A stretch of 64,000 nucleotides of DNA from SIG589 sp045652465 (lineage in GTDB: Bacteria; Bacillota; Clostridia; Oscillospirales; Acutalibacteraceae). The notes beneath the pieces were generated by a model that saw only the letters and a program-made list of their open reading frames with translations, did no database searches and was not told the origin of the DNA. Positions within the stretch are counted from its first letter, which is position 1. Each line of letters opens with the position of its first letter. Both the position numbers and the translations under genes were made by a program. The DNA is taken from the NCBI GenBank assembly GCA_045652465.1, contig JAZRUI010000008.1:62001-126000 (forward strand). Direction: 5' to 3'. Positions 1-7,474 of this stretch are shown piece after piece.

Positions 1-642
1 ACCGCTCCCGTGGTGGATGGCGTTATAACCGTAACCGCCGAGCTTTGCCGCGAATTATCGCAAAAAAGCGCCATGCGCTATGACCGCACGGGCGATGAGC
101 ATTATGATATCATCTCGGCATACCAAAAATCCATGCGCGGAAGCGACCCCGATGCCGCGCTTCACTATCTTGCGCGCCTTTTAGAGGCGGGCGACCTGCC
201 CTCGGCCTGCCGCAGGCTTTTGGTTTGCGCGAATGAGGATGTCGGTCTTGCCTATCCCTCGATAATCCCGATAGTTAAGGCTGCGGTTGATACCGCGCTG
301 CAGTTAGGCCTCCCCGAAGGCCGAATTCCCCTGGCAAATGCGGTAGTTTTGGTTGCAACCGCCCCCAAATCGACCTCCGCCTATGAGGGAATAAACGCGG
401 CGATGCAGGATGTTGCCGCGGGTCGCGGCGGCGCAATCCCGCGAACCTTGAAGAACAAGCATTTCGATGGCGAAGATGCCGAAATAAAGGGACAGTTTTA
501 TAAATATCCGCATTCCTTCCCGAATCACTATGTTAAGCAACAATATTTGCCCGATGAACTTAAAAATCGCCAATATTATAAATTTGGCGACAACGCAACC
601 GAGCAAAAATTCAAGGAATACTGGGATAAAATCAAGAAATAA
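1..642 (+). CDS. rarA: RarA/MgsA-family replication-associated recombination ATPase, C-terminal part
   Basis: The reading frame is open from the first base, so the 5' part, including the Walker A and B AAA+ core, lies outside the window. The visible 213 residues match the conserved C-terminal half of RarA (MgsA): the motif YDRTGDEHYDIISAYQKSMR, the segment ANEDVGLAYP, and a C-terminal stretch with HSFPNHYVKQQYLP. RarA is a clamp-loader-like ATPase that acts at stalled replication forks. A GTG at position 10 could be mistaken for a start, but the frame continues upstream of it. A strong terminator follows 8 bases after the stop. Family assignment is firm. Confidence 0.9.
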   Translation, partial: TAPVVDGVITVTAELCRELSQKSAMRYDRTGDEHYDIISAYQKSMRGSDPDAALHYLARLLEAGDLPSACRRLLVCANEDVGLAYPSIIPIVKAAVDTALQLGLPEGRIPLANAVVLVATAPKSTSAYEGINAAMQDVAAGRGGAIPRTLKNKHFDGEDAEIKGQFYKYPHSFPNHYVKQQYLPDELKNRQYYKFGDNATEQKFKEYWDKIKK

Positions 643-650
643 CAAACCTT

Positions 651-680
651 GCCGCTAAAGCCTTGCTTTGGCGGCTTTTT
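651..680 (+). terminator. Rho-independent terminator after rarA
   Basis: The stem GCCGCTAAAGC (651-661) pairs with GCTTTGGCGGC (665-675) with one G-U pair and a 3-base loop. Five T follow. Confidence 0.85.
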
Positions 681-726
681 CGTATGAAACGGCAAAAGCG
701 GGACAAACTATTTTTGAGGTGGTTAG

Positions 727-1089
727 ATGCTTATTAAATGTTTGGTCGCGTTTTTGGTTGGCGGAGCGATTTGCGTTATAGGTCAGGCGCTCATTGATTT
801 CACCAAGCTGACCCCCGCGAGAATTTTGGTTGCGTTCGTGGTTTCGGGCGTTATCTTAACGGCGATTGGCGTTTATGAGCCGCTCGTTGAGTTTGCGGGT
901 TGCGGCGCAACGGTGCCGTTAACGGGGTTTGGATATAGCTTGGCAACCGGAGTTGAGAAGGCGGTTGGCGAAAATGGGCTGCCGGGCGCGCTTATGGGCG
1001 GACTTACGGCAACTGCAGGCGGCATTGCGGCGGCAATTACCTTCGCTTTTGCGGCAGCGGTAGCCTCAAAACCCAAGCCAAAGCCATAA
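727..1089 (+). CDS. spoVAE: Stage V sporulation protein AE (SpoVAE-type membrane protein)
   Basis: A 120-residue hydrophobic protein with three or four predicted membrane segments. It closely matches the SpoVAC/SpoVAE family and, from memory, especially Bacillus subtilis SpoVAEb: near-identical blocks are GGAICVIGQALID, KLTPARIL, YEPLVEFAGCGATVPLTGFG and the C-terminal KPKPKP tail. SpoVA proteins form the inner spore membrane channel for dipicolinic acid. The start is ATG at 727 behind GAGGTGG. It stands alone here, between rarA and parA, without spoVAC or spoVAD, which usually accompany it; those could lie elsewhere. Expression is expected in the forespore, but no sigma-G promoter was identified. 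Confidence 0.85.
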   Translation: MLIKCLVAFLVGGAICVIGQALIDFTKLTPARILVAFVVSGVILTAIGVYEPLVEFAGCGATVPLTGFGYSLATGVEKAVGENGLPGALMGGLTATAGGIAAAITFAFAAAVASKPKPKP

Positions 1090-1106
1090 AAGGTTCCACG
1101 GGAAAA

Positions 1107-1122
1107 TGTTCCACGTGGAACT
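1107..1122. promoter_or_regulatory. parS: parS-like centromere site (ParB/Spo0J binding)
   Basis: The 16-mer TGTTCCACGTGGAACT matches the Firmicutes parS consensus (TGTTNCACGTGAAACA, recalled) at all but two positions and contains a 14-bp perfect palindrome. It lies 61 bases upstream of parA. The same bases can also form the 3' arm of a hairpin with AGGTTCCACG (1091-1100), followed by TTTTTT. The site may therefore double as the spoVAE terminator. Confidence 0.75.
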
Positions 1123-1128
1123 TTTTTC

Positions 1129-1157
1129 TTTACAACTGAAAGCTTGGCATATATAAT
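1129..1157 (+). promoter_or_regulatory. Sigma-A promoter of parA-parB
   Basis: TTTACA (1129-1134), a 17-base spacer and TATAAT (1152-1157). The -35 box begins 7 bases after the parS-like palindrome, so ParB bound there could affect this promoter. An AAGGAG ribosome-binding site follows. Confidence 0.75.
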
Positions 1158-1183
1158 AAGATTAGAGAAAAAGGAGAGAAACT

Positions 1184-1948
1184 ATGGGAAAGATTGTTTC
1201 AATTTTTAATCAAAAGGGCGGCGTTGGAAAAACAACAACCGCCGTTAATCTTGCCGCAGGCCTGGGAATTTCAGGAAAAAAGGTGCTTTTGGTCGATGTT
1301 GACCCGCAGGGAAACACCACAAGCGGCTTCGGAATAAACAAGCAAAAAACCTTATCCTCCTATGAGGTTTTAATAGGAACTGCAACCGCCGATAACGCAA
1401 TAATCGAAACGCAGTTTAAAAATGTTTCGGTTATTCCCTCAAAAAGCGATTTGGCGGGTGCCGAAATCGAGCTAACCGAGCTTGACCGCCGCGAAAGCCG
1501 CTTAAAGGCTGCGCTTTTGCCGCTGCGCGAGCGCTATGACTACATATTTATTGATTGTCCGCCCTCGCTTGGTCTTATATCCATAAACGCGCTTAACGCC
1601 AGCGACTCGGTTTTGGTTCCCATCCAATGCGAGTTTTATGCTATGGAGGGTCTTTCGCAGCTTATGGCAACCGTTCGTCAGGTTAAGCGTTCCTATAACC
1701 CCATGCTTGAGCTTGAGGGAATCGTGCTTACAATGTTCGATGGTCGCCTTAACCTAACCCAGCAGGTTGTTGGCGAGATAAAGAAATATTTTGCCAAAAA
1801 GCTTTATTCAACCGTTATTCCGCGAACCGTTCGCCTTTCGGAGGCGCCGAGCTTCGGAATGCCCATTCAGTATTTCGATAAGCGTTCAAAGGGCGCCGAT
1901 GCTTATAACAAGTTGGCAAAAGAGTTTATAAAGAACAATAGAAAGTAG
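1184..1948 (+). CDS. parA: ParA/Soj chromosome partitioning ATPase
   Basis: A 254-residue ParA-family ATPase of normal length. The deviant Walker A motif KGGVGKTT is at residues 11-18, the switch I region follows with DVDPQGN, and the Walker B-like block YIFIDCPPS is near residue 120. ParA/Soj binds DNA non-specifically in its ATP form and works with ParB on parS to segregate origins; in spore formers it also modulates DnaA and sporulation. The start ATG sits behind AAGGAGAG. parB begins 7 bases downstream, so the two form one operon. No HTH region precedes the ATPase domain, so this is the short chromosomal (Soj) type. Confidence 0.95.
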   Translation: MGKIVSIFNQKGGVGKTTTAVNLAAGLGISGKKVLLVDVDPQGNTTSGFGINKQKTLSSYEVLIGTATADNAIIETQFKNVSVIPSKSDLAGAEIELTELDRRESRLKAALLPLRERYDYIFIDCPPSLGLISINALNASDSVLVPIQCEFYAMEGLSQLMATVRQVKRSYNPMLELEGIVLTMFDGRLNLTQQVVGEIKKYFAKKLYSTVIPRTVRLSEAPSFGMPIQYFDKRSKGADAYNKLAKEFIKNNRK

Positions 1949-1955
1949 GGTTTTT

Positions 1956-2795
1956 ATGAAAAAGAGTGGACTCGGTCGCGGATTAGATTCGCTTTTCGAC
2001 CAAAATAATACAGATTCCGACAGCATTCTCGAGGTTCGCCTAACCGAAATCGAACCCAATAAAAATCAGCCCCGCCGCGATTTTGATGAGCAGGCTATTG
2101 CCGAGCTCGCCGACAGTATCCGCGAGCATGGACTTTTGCAGCCCATTCTCGTTCGCCCGCTTGAGAGCGGAATGTATCAAATAATTGCGGGTGAGCGCCG
2201 TTGGCGCGCCTGCCGCTTGGCGGAGCTTACGACCGTTCCGGTTATAATTAAGAATATGGACGACCGCCGCACAATGGAGGTTTCGATAATCGAAAACCTG
2301 CAGCGCGAGGACCTCAATCCCGTTGAAGAGGCTTTAGGCTTTAAATCGCTTATCGATTCCTATGGTCTAACTCAAGAGGAGGCAGCGGCAAGGGTTGGCA
2401 AATCGCGCAGCGCGATTGCAAACTCGCTTCGCCTTTTAGCGCTCGATGATGAAACTCTCGCCGCGCTTAGAGAAGGCAGCATAACAACAGGCCATGCGAA
2501 GGCATTGCTTTCGGCTAAACCCGAGCGCCGCGCAGGTCTTTTATCGCTCGCAAAGCAGGGCGCTTCGGTTCGCCAAATCGAGGGTCTTGCAAAGATGGAA
2601 GAAAAACCCAAAAAGGTTTCCGCTTCCAAGAAGGATAAATATCATAGCGAGGTTGAGCTCGCGCTCAAAAATGTGCTCCATCGACCTGTTAAAATTTCCG
2701 CCGCCGATAACGGCAAAGGCACCCTCACCATTGAGTTTTATAACAACGAAGAGCTAACCGCTCTCGCCCATAGAATCGCAGGAGAAAAATGGTAA
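1956..2795 (+). CDS. parB: ParB/Spo0J chromosome partitioning protein (CTP-dependent clamp)
   Basis: A 279-residue protein with the typical KKSGLGRGLDSLF N-terminus that contacts ParA. The ParB/Srx-like CTPase domain carries the box motif GERRWRAC near residue 80 and ENLQREDLNPVEEA near residue 114. A central helix-turn-helix includes GKSRSAIANSLRLL, and a C-terminal dimerisation region ends the protein. It loads at parS, spreads as a sliding clamp and recruits ParA and SMC. The upstream parS-like palindrome is the expected loading site. It is co-transcribed with parA and followed by a terminator. All key motifs are intact. Confidence 0.95.
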   Translation: MKKSGLGRGLDSLFDQNNTDSDSILEVRLTEIEPNKNQPRRDFDEQAIAELADSIREHGLLQPILVRPLESGMYQIIAGERRWRACRLAELTTVPVIIKNMDDRRTMEVSIIENLQREDLNPVEEALGFKSLIDSYGLTQEEAAARVGKSRSAIANSLRLLALDDETLAALREGSITTGHAKALLSAKPERRAGLLSLAKQGASVRQIEGLAKMEEKPKKVSASKKDKYHSEVELALKNVLHRPVKISAADNGKGTLTIEFYNNEELTALAHRIAGEKW

Positions 2796-2803
2796 AAAAA
2801 GAT

Positions 2804-2837
2804 GCGCCGAAATGTTTTTTCGGCGCTTTATTTTTTT
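2804..2837 (+). terminator. Rho-independent terminator after parB
   Basis: GCGCCGAAA (2804-2812) pairs with TTTCGGCGC (2818-2826) and is followed by a T-rich run. Confidence 0.85.
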
Positions 2838-3104
2838 CTATGAATTTTGACAAAAATTACAACCGCGAGGTTTACATAATATTTACAAAAGCATTATTAT
2901 TTTAGGGTGAGTAGTTAAACTTATTAACCGAGTTATTAACACTTTTGGGGGTTTAAACGCGATTAAATCGTTTGAAATTCCTGAAAAAGTGAAAAAGTTA
3001 GTGAAAAAGTTGAATAATTTTTTAGGTTATTAAAATTTACATAATCACTTTTTTTCGATAAAAAAGGTTAATTTTTTGTTATTTTTTTCATTGCTTTAGA
3101 GCAT
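2838..3104. other. AT-rich intergenic region with short direct repeats
   Basis: About 270 bases with no supported gene. It holds two TTATTAAC copies 12 bases apart (2921-2928 and 2933-2940) and a run of GTGAAAAAGTT-type repeats (2982-3011, 12-base period). I found no DnaA box matching TTATCCACA closely, so I do not call it an origin even though parS and parAB are adjacent. Confidence 0.5.
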
Positions 3105-3145
3105 TAAAATTCCCGCTCGATTTTTTCGTTCGAGCGGGAGAAATT
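3105..3145 (-). terminator. Hairpin terminator of the 3150-3899 gene
   Basis: TCCCGCTCGA (3111-3120) pairs with TCGAGCGGGA (3130-3139), and A/T flanks extend the stem. On the minus strand it is followed by a short ATTTTAAT tract. It could act in both directions. Confidence 0.65.
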
Positions 3146-3149
3146 TTGA

Positions 3150-3899
3150 TTATTGAATACCGTAAATTTCTTTGAGAAGACGGTCCTTTTTGGTGCGGGC
3201 TGCGATTTGGCGAACCGGATTTTTGAGGTAGGGGAAATCGTTAAGACCTTCGAGCATTTTGGCGGTCTTATCGGCATCGCCCTTGAGAGCGCCGCCGAGG
3301 ATAACAACGATTATTGCGTTGCCAACATTGCGGTCGCCTCTAATATAAAGGTCGTTTAAAGTGTCGTAAATCTTCTTAAGCTTTTTCTTGTTGCCTTCAT
3401 CCAAAAGGGCGGTAATTTCCTTTGCGGCGGTTTCCTGGAAGAAGTCAACATATAAGAATTCGCCATCAGCGGCAACGCGCTCCTTATAGAGGTCCTTATA
3501 AGCGGGGAAGATTGCAAGAATGCGGTTAGCGAGCTCGCCGATGTCGGCAGTGTCGCTACCGCTCTTGGCGGGGAGGGCAACCTCGCCTCCGCGGCGAACG
3601 GCGCGGGTGTTAACCCCTAAAAGGGTTGTTAAAGTGTCGTTAAAATCGATTCCAACCGAGGCGGCATCGCTCTCGCGCTGGGTGGAATCAAAGAGGTAGC
3701 TCGAAGCGAGCGAAAACTCGCCCTGCTCGCCTGCGATAATATCGGCGGCTAAAAGGCAAAAGATTTCCTTCTCTTCGTTATATTCAACCTTGAATGCCTT
3801 CTTCTCGCCAACAAAGGCTCCATTTTTCTCCTCAAAACCGTTTGCGGTTAAGGTCGGGCGAATTTCGGCTAAAACAGCATCAATAATTTTTTGTTCCAT
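3150..3899 (-). CDS. Hypothetical cytoplasmic protein (unrecognised family)
   Basis: A 249-residue soluble protein with no signal peptide or membrane segment. I do not recognise the family. The sequence is acidic, with a conserved-looking N-terminus MEQKIIDAVLAEIRP, a glycine-rich hydrophobic stretch AIIVVILGGALKGDADKTAK, and a basic C-terminus. The frame extends 66 codons further upstream, but the ATG at 3899 is preceded by TTTAGGAGAAACAAA, an ideal ribosome-binding site, and the extension contains the divergent ksgA promoter region. It is monocistronic between the parAB terminator and ksgA. Coding status is supported by length, start signal and its own terminator. The function is unknown. 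Confidence 0.75.
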   Translation of the reverse strand: MEQKIIDAVLAEIRPTLTANGFEEKNGAFVGEKKAFKVEYNEEKEIFCLLAADIIAGEQGEFSLASSYLFDSTQRESDAASVGIDFNDTLTTLLGVNTRAVRRGGEVALPAKSGSDTADIGELANRILAIFPAYKDLYKERVAADGEFLYVDFFQETAAKEITALLDEGNKKKLKKIYDTLNDLYIRGDRNVGNAIIVVILGGALKGDADKTAKMLEGLNDFPYLKNPVRQIAARTKKDRLLKEIYGIQ

Positions 3900-3987
3900 T
3901 TTGTTTCTCCTAAAGTTTACTAATACTCGGTCATTATAGCACAATTTTATCCTAAAATCAATAACGGCGCTAAAAAAGTTATTTGTC

Positions 3988-4016
3988 TTGTAAATATGGG
4001 GCGGATGTGGTATGAT
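3988..4016 (+). promoter_or_regulatory. Sigma-A promoter of ksgA
   Basis: TTGTAA (3988-3993), a 17-base spacer and TATGAT (4011-4016), preceded by TGG (extended -10). Confidence 0.7.
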
Positions 4017-4038
4017 TCTTGTTGAAAGGAGAGGTGTT

Positions 4039-4899
4039 ATGAACCTCGCAAATGCAAATACTGTTAAAAAACTGATGGGCGATGATGTTTTTTTCAAGAA
4101 GTCGCTCGGTCAGAATTTTATAATAGATGAAACAGTTTGCCCCCGAATGGCCGATTTTGCCGCCGATTCGGAAATGGGCGTTTTGGAGATAGGCCCAGGC
4201 ATCGGCGTTTTGACCCGCGAGCTTGGCTTGGTTGCCAAAAAGGTTGTAACCATTGAGCTCGACCGCAGCCTTGCGCCTATTCTTGAGAAGACCTTATCCG
4301 ACCTTCAAAATGTTAAGGTTATTTTCGGCGATGCGATGAAGCTCGACCTTAAGGAGATTATTGCCGAAAACTTTGCCGACTGCAAAAGAGTTGCGGTTTG
4401 CGCCAACCTTCCTTATTATATAACCTCGCCCATTATTATGAAGCTGCTTGAAAGCCGCCTGCCTATCAACCAAATCGTTGTTATGGTTCAAAAGGAGGCT
4501 GCCGAGCGCTTTGCGGCTGATGTTTCTTCGCGCGAAGCGGGCGCGGTTACGGTTGCCGCCCAGTATTATGCCGAGGCGGAGATATTGTTCCATGTTGGAA
4601 GGGAGAGCTTCCTGCCGCCGCCCAAGGTTGACAGCGCGGTTATGCGCCTAAAGGTTAGGGAGAAGCCGCCCGTTGAGGTCTATAGCGAGGAAAAGTTCTT
4701 TGCGCTCATAAAGGCATGCTTTGCCCAGCGAAGAAAAACCCTCGTTAACTCGGTTTCTTCAACCCTTCATATCGAAAAATCGGCGGTTTCGGCGGCGCTT
4801 ATCTCGCTTGGAATATCCGAAACGGTCCGCGCGGAAAAATTAACGATGGAGCAGCTCGCCGCGCTTTCTCGCTATTTTGATGAAAATAAAATCTTCTAA
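4039..4899 (+). CDS. rsmA: 16S rRNA (adenine-N6,N6) dimethyltransferase RsmA/KsgA
   Basis: A 286-residue SAM-dependent methyltransferase that dimethylates two adjacent adenines near the 3' end of 16S rRNA during small-subunit assembly. Visible motifs are KKSLGQNFI near the N-terminus, SAM motif I LEIGPGIGVLT (residues 49-59), the acidic loop TIELD, the catalytic motif IV NLPYYITSP (from residue 123), and a C-terminal domain with FAQRRKTL. An in-frame start 9 codons upstream exists, but the ATG at 4039 is preceded by AAGGAGAGGTG and lies downstream of the promoter. A terminator follows. The assignment is secure; lineages often call the gene ksgA. Confidence 0.95.
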   Translation: MNLANANTVKKLMGDDVFFKKSLGQNFIIDETVCPRMADFAADSEMGVLEIGPGIGVLTRELGLVAKKVVTIELDRSLAPILEKTLSDLQNVKVIFGDAMKLDLKEIIAENFADCKRVAVCANLPYYITSPIIMKLLESRLPINQIVVMVQKEAAERFAADVSSREAGAVTVAAQYYAEAEILFHVGRESFLPPPKVDSAVMRLKVREKPPVEVYSEEKFFALIKACFAQRRKTLVNSVSSTLHIEKSAVSAALISLGISETVRAEKLTMEQLAALSRYFDENKIF

Positions 4900-4924
4900 A
4901 AACCGCTATTTTAAAGGCTTTTTG

Positions 4925-4958
4925 GGGGCATTCTACCGTCAGTAGAGTGCCCCTTTTT
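4925..4958 (+). terminator. Rho-independent terminator after ksgA
   Basis: GGGGCATTCTAC (4925-4936) pairs with GTAGAGTGCCCC (4942-4953) with one G-U pair. TTTTT follows. Confidence 0.85.
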
Positions 4959-4995
4959 AGTTTCTACCGACCGTTTTGCAAGGGTTTAGTGACAT

Positions 4996-5025
4996 TTGAC
5001 ATTCAAGGCGTTAAAATGTTATCGT
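4996..5025 (+). promoter_or_regulatory. Probable promoter of degV and the hemolysin III gene
   Basis: A perfect TTGACA (4996-5001) is followed 18 bases later by TATCGT (5020-5025), with TG in the extended -10 position. The -10 is weak, so confidence is moderate. Confidence 0.5.
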
Positions 5026-5070
5026 GAAGAAATTTGTGCTTCGCGAAAATCGAGTTAGGAGTTTTTGATT

Positions 5071-5937
5071 ATGCAAAACTATGTAATAACAACCGATTCA
5101 ACCTGTGACCTTTCGAAGGAAATGCTTGCCGATTTAGGCGTTTTAGCAGCGCAGGGCGGCTTTGTGCTTGAGGATGGCAGCGAGCACACCAACGAAACAA
5201 TTAACAATGCCGATTTCTATAAATATCTTCGCGAGGGCGGCAGCGCAAAAACCAGCGCGATTAACAGCTCGGTTTATGCTGAAATGTTCCGCGAGCAATT
5301 AAATAAAGGAAACGATATCCTGCATCTTTCGTTCTCTTCGGGCCTCAGCGCAACATATAACTGCGCGCGTTTGGCTGCCGAGGAGCTTGCGGAGGAATTC
5401 CCCGAGCGCAAGATTTTTGTTGTTGACACTTTGGGAGCTTCTCTCGGTCAGGGTCTTCTTGTTTACCTTTGCGCAAAGAAAAAGGCGGAAGGCGCAACAG
5501 CCGAGGAGCTTTGTGAATATGCCGAGCAAAAGAAGCTTCGAATGGTTCATCGTTTCACGGTTAACGACCTTTATTTCTTAAAGCGCGGCGGTCGCGTTAG
5601 CGCCGCAACCGCTTTTGTTGGCTCGCTGCTCAACATTAAGCCGATGCTCCATGTTGATAACGAGGGCAAGCTTGCCGTTGTTTCGAAGGCTCGCGGAAGA
5701 AAGGCTGCTATCGATGCTATGGTTGACCGAATGGCAGCAACCGCAGGCGAAATAACCCCCGATTCCCCCGTATTTATTTGCCACGGCGACTGTTTAGAAG
5801 AGGCAAATGCTATGGCGGAAGAGGTTAAGGCGCGTTTCGGCGTAAAAGAGGTTTTCGTTGAATATTTGGGACCCTTTATCGGCGCTCATGCCGGCCCCGA
5901 CACCCTCGCACTCTTCTTTGAGGGCAACGAAAGATAA
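5071..5937 (+). CDS. DegV family fatty-acid-binding protein
   Basis: A 288-residue DegV-family protein. The family binds a fatty acid and presents it to fatty acid kinase for membrane lipid synthesis. Diagnostic segments are the N-terminal ITTDSTCDLS, the ligand-pocket segment LSFSSGLSATYN near residue 90, the block FLKRGGRVSAATAFVGSLLNIKPM, and GPFIGAHAGPDTLALFF at the end. ATG 5071 is chosen because TTAGGAG lies 9 bases upstream; a TTG two codons earlier is too close to that site. The hemolysin III gene starts 2 bases after the stop, so the pair is probably translationally coupled. Several DegV paralogues usually occur per genome, so the exact lipid is unknown. Confidence 0.9.
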   Translation: MQNYVITTDSTCDLSKEMLADLGVLAAQGGFVLEDGSEHTNETINNADFYKYLREGGSAKTSAINSSVYAEMFREQLNKGNDILHLSFSSGLSATYNCARLAAEELAEEFPERKIFVVDTLGASLGQGLLVYLCAKKKAEGATAEELCEYAEQKKLRMVHRFTVNDLYFLKRGGRVSAATAFVGSLLNIKPMLHVDNEGKLAVVSKARGRKAAIDAMVDRMAATAGEITPDSPVFICHGDCLEEANAMAEEVKARFGVKEVFVEYLGPFIGAHAGPDTLALFFEGNER

Positions 5938-5939
5938 CA

Positions 5940-6611
5940 ATGAAGAGAACAAAGCTCAAAAATCGCATACTCCCGACCTACTCGAGGGGCGAAGAGCTGT
6001 TCAACACTATAAGCCATGTGGTCGGCGCCGTGATTGGCGTTGCCATTTTGGCGGTAAGCGTAACCTATGCCGCGATTCATTCGGATGCTTGGGCCGTTGT
6101 CGGCTGCAGCATCTATGGCGCAGCTATGGTCGCGCTTTATACCGTGTCGAGCGTTTACCACGGCTTGCGCGATGGGTTTGCCAAGCGCGTTTTGCAGGTT
6201 ATTGACCATTGCACGATATATTTCCTGATAGCAGGTACCTATACTCCCATAATGCTCACCGCCATGCGAAGATATAGTCCCGCCATTGCTTGGACTGTTT
6301 TCGGAGTTGAATGGGCGCTGAGCGCCGTTGCGGTTAGCTTAACCGCCATTGATTTAAAAAAATATAAAAAGTTCTCGATGATATGCTATATCGGAATGGG
6401 CTGGTGCATAATTCTCGCCGCCAAACCGACAATAGCGGCACTATCGGTGAACGGATTTTTATGGGTGCTTGCGGGCGGCATCGCCTACACCATAGGCGCT
6501 ATCGCTTATAATGTTGGCAAAAAGGTTAAATGGATGCACTCGGTTTTCCATCTATTGGTTATAGTGGGCAGCGTTTTGCAGTTTATCGGAATAATATTTT
6601 ATGCGATATAA
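5940..6611 (+). CDS. Hemolysin III / PAQR-type membrane protein (TrhA family)
   Basis: A 223-residue integral membrane protein with about seven hydrophobic segments. It carries the family signature residues: ELFNTISHVVGA near the N-terminus, SSVYHG, the metal-site segment DHCTIYFLIAGTYTPI, and the C-terminal HSVFHLLV histidines. The superfamily is related to adiponectin/progestin receptors and has a conserved Asp/His metal centre. Bacterial members have been linked to membrane fluidity control, which fits co-transcription with the fatty-acid-binding DegV protein immediately upstream. The hemolysin label is historical and haemolytic activity should not be assumed. A bidirectional terminator follows. 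Confidence 0.9.
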   Translation: MKRTKLKNRILPTYSRGEELFNTISHVVGAVIGVAILAVSVTYAAIHSDAWAVVGCSIYGAAMVALYTVSSVYHGLRDGFAKRVLQVIDHCTIYFLIAGTYTPIMLTAMRRYSPAIAWTVFGVEWALSAVAVSLTAIDLKKYKKFSMICYIGMGWCIILAAKPTIAALSVNGFLWVLAGGIAYTIGAIAYNVGKKVKWMHSVFHLLVIVGSVLQFIGIIFYAI

Positions 6612-6612
6612 A

Positions 6613-6644
6613 AAAAGAACCGTTGGTTTTCCAACGGTTCTTTT
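6613..6644. terminator. Bidirectional terminator between hemolysin III and mgtC-like genes
   Basis: AAAAGAACCGTTGG and CCAACGGTTCTTTT form a perfect 14-bp stem around TTTT. A-runs and T-runs on both sides serve the two convergent genes. Confidence 0.85.
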
Positions 6645-6648
6645 AAGT

Positions 6649-7323
6649 TTAAAGCGAGAAGCCAACGATGCTTTCGTTGTGTTCAAAAATGTTAACCAAA
6701 TCGGCGAAGGGAATCTCTTTTGTTGATTTAACGGTTAGCTTGAAGGTAACGGTGTTGTCGGTGTTCTTGGTTGCGTGGCAACGGTGAACCTCGAGGCCGC
6801 GCTCGGAAAGAGCCATGTTAATCTTTTCGAAGATAACGGGGGTATAGATTGCGGTTATGGAAATATCGGCTGCAACGAGGCTGTCAAGACGGCCGATAAA
6901 GCGGTGAAGCACGAGCTGAACCAGCGCAAGTAAGAGGGTTGCAGCGACGCCGACATAATACATTCCCGCGCCGAGAGCAAGACCGATACCTGCGGTTGCC
7001 CAAATACCTGCCGAGGTGGTTAGACCCTTAATCGAGTTGCCGCGAACAAAGATAACGCCTGCACCAAGGAAGGAAATTCCCGTTACAACGCAGGATGCGA
7101 TACGCGAGCCATCAACATTAACGCCGAGCTCGGTTATCATATCATAAAAACCATATTTAGAAACGGTCATCATGAGGGCGGCGCCGAGGGCAACGATTGT
7201 ATGAGTGCGGATGCCTGCTTCTTTAAGGCGAACGGTTCTCTCAAGACCGATAACTGCGCCGCAAAGGCAGGAAATAAAGATGCGGAGGATAAGTTCAAGC
7301 GATGTGCTGAAGGTTAGTTCCAT
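6649..7323 (-). CDS. MgtC/SapB family membrane protein
   Basis: A 224-residue protein with the MgtC N-terminal membrane domain: RIFISCLCGAVIGLER, RTHTIVALGAALMM, RIASCVVTGISFLGAGVI and TTSAGIWATAGIGLALGAG. A cytoplasmic C-terminal domain of about 80 residues resembles the ACT-like domain of longer MgtC proteins. MgtC-type proteins act in adaptation to low magnesium, acid or macrophage conditions. The molecular role here is unknown and virulence cannot be inferred. The start is ATG at 7323 with AGGAG 7 bases upstream. It is transcribed alone and convergent with the hemolysin III gene. Confidence 0.9.
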   Translation of the reverse strand: MELTFSTSLELILRIFISCLCGAVIGLERTVRLKEAGIRTHTIVALGAALMMTVSKYGFYDMITELGVNVDGSRIASCVVTGISFLGAGVIFVRGNSIKGLTTSAGIWATAGIGLALGAGMYYVGVAATLLLALVQLVLHRFIGRLDSLVAADISITAIYTPVIFEKINMALSERGLEVHRCHATKNTDNTVTFKLTVKSTKEIPFADLVNIFEHNESIVGFSL

Positions 7324-7424
7324 AGCTTTTTCTCCTATCGTTATAAAATAATATCCCTTATTGTATCACAAAAAAATTAAAAATCAAGTAAAAAAATAAA
7401 AAGAAAAATTAGATAGATTGCCCA

Positions 7425-7461
7425 AATAAAAAAAGAGGAGATTTCCGCGGAAATCTCCTCT
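7425..7461 (-). terminator. Terminator of the arabinose-isomerase-like gene
   Basis: A 28-base perfect palindrome (7434-7461, arms AGAGGAGATTTC/GAAATCTCCTCT) is followed on the minus strand by seven T. Confidence 0.85.
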
Positions 7462-7474
7462 AAAGTTTTTAGGA

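Noticed and set aside
2838..3104. Possible replication origin next to parAB
   Set aside because: No cluster of DnaA boxes (TTATCCACA) and no dnaA or dnaN in the window; TTATTAAC differs at key positions.
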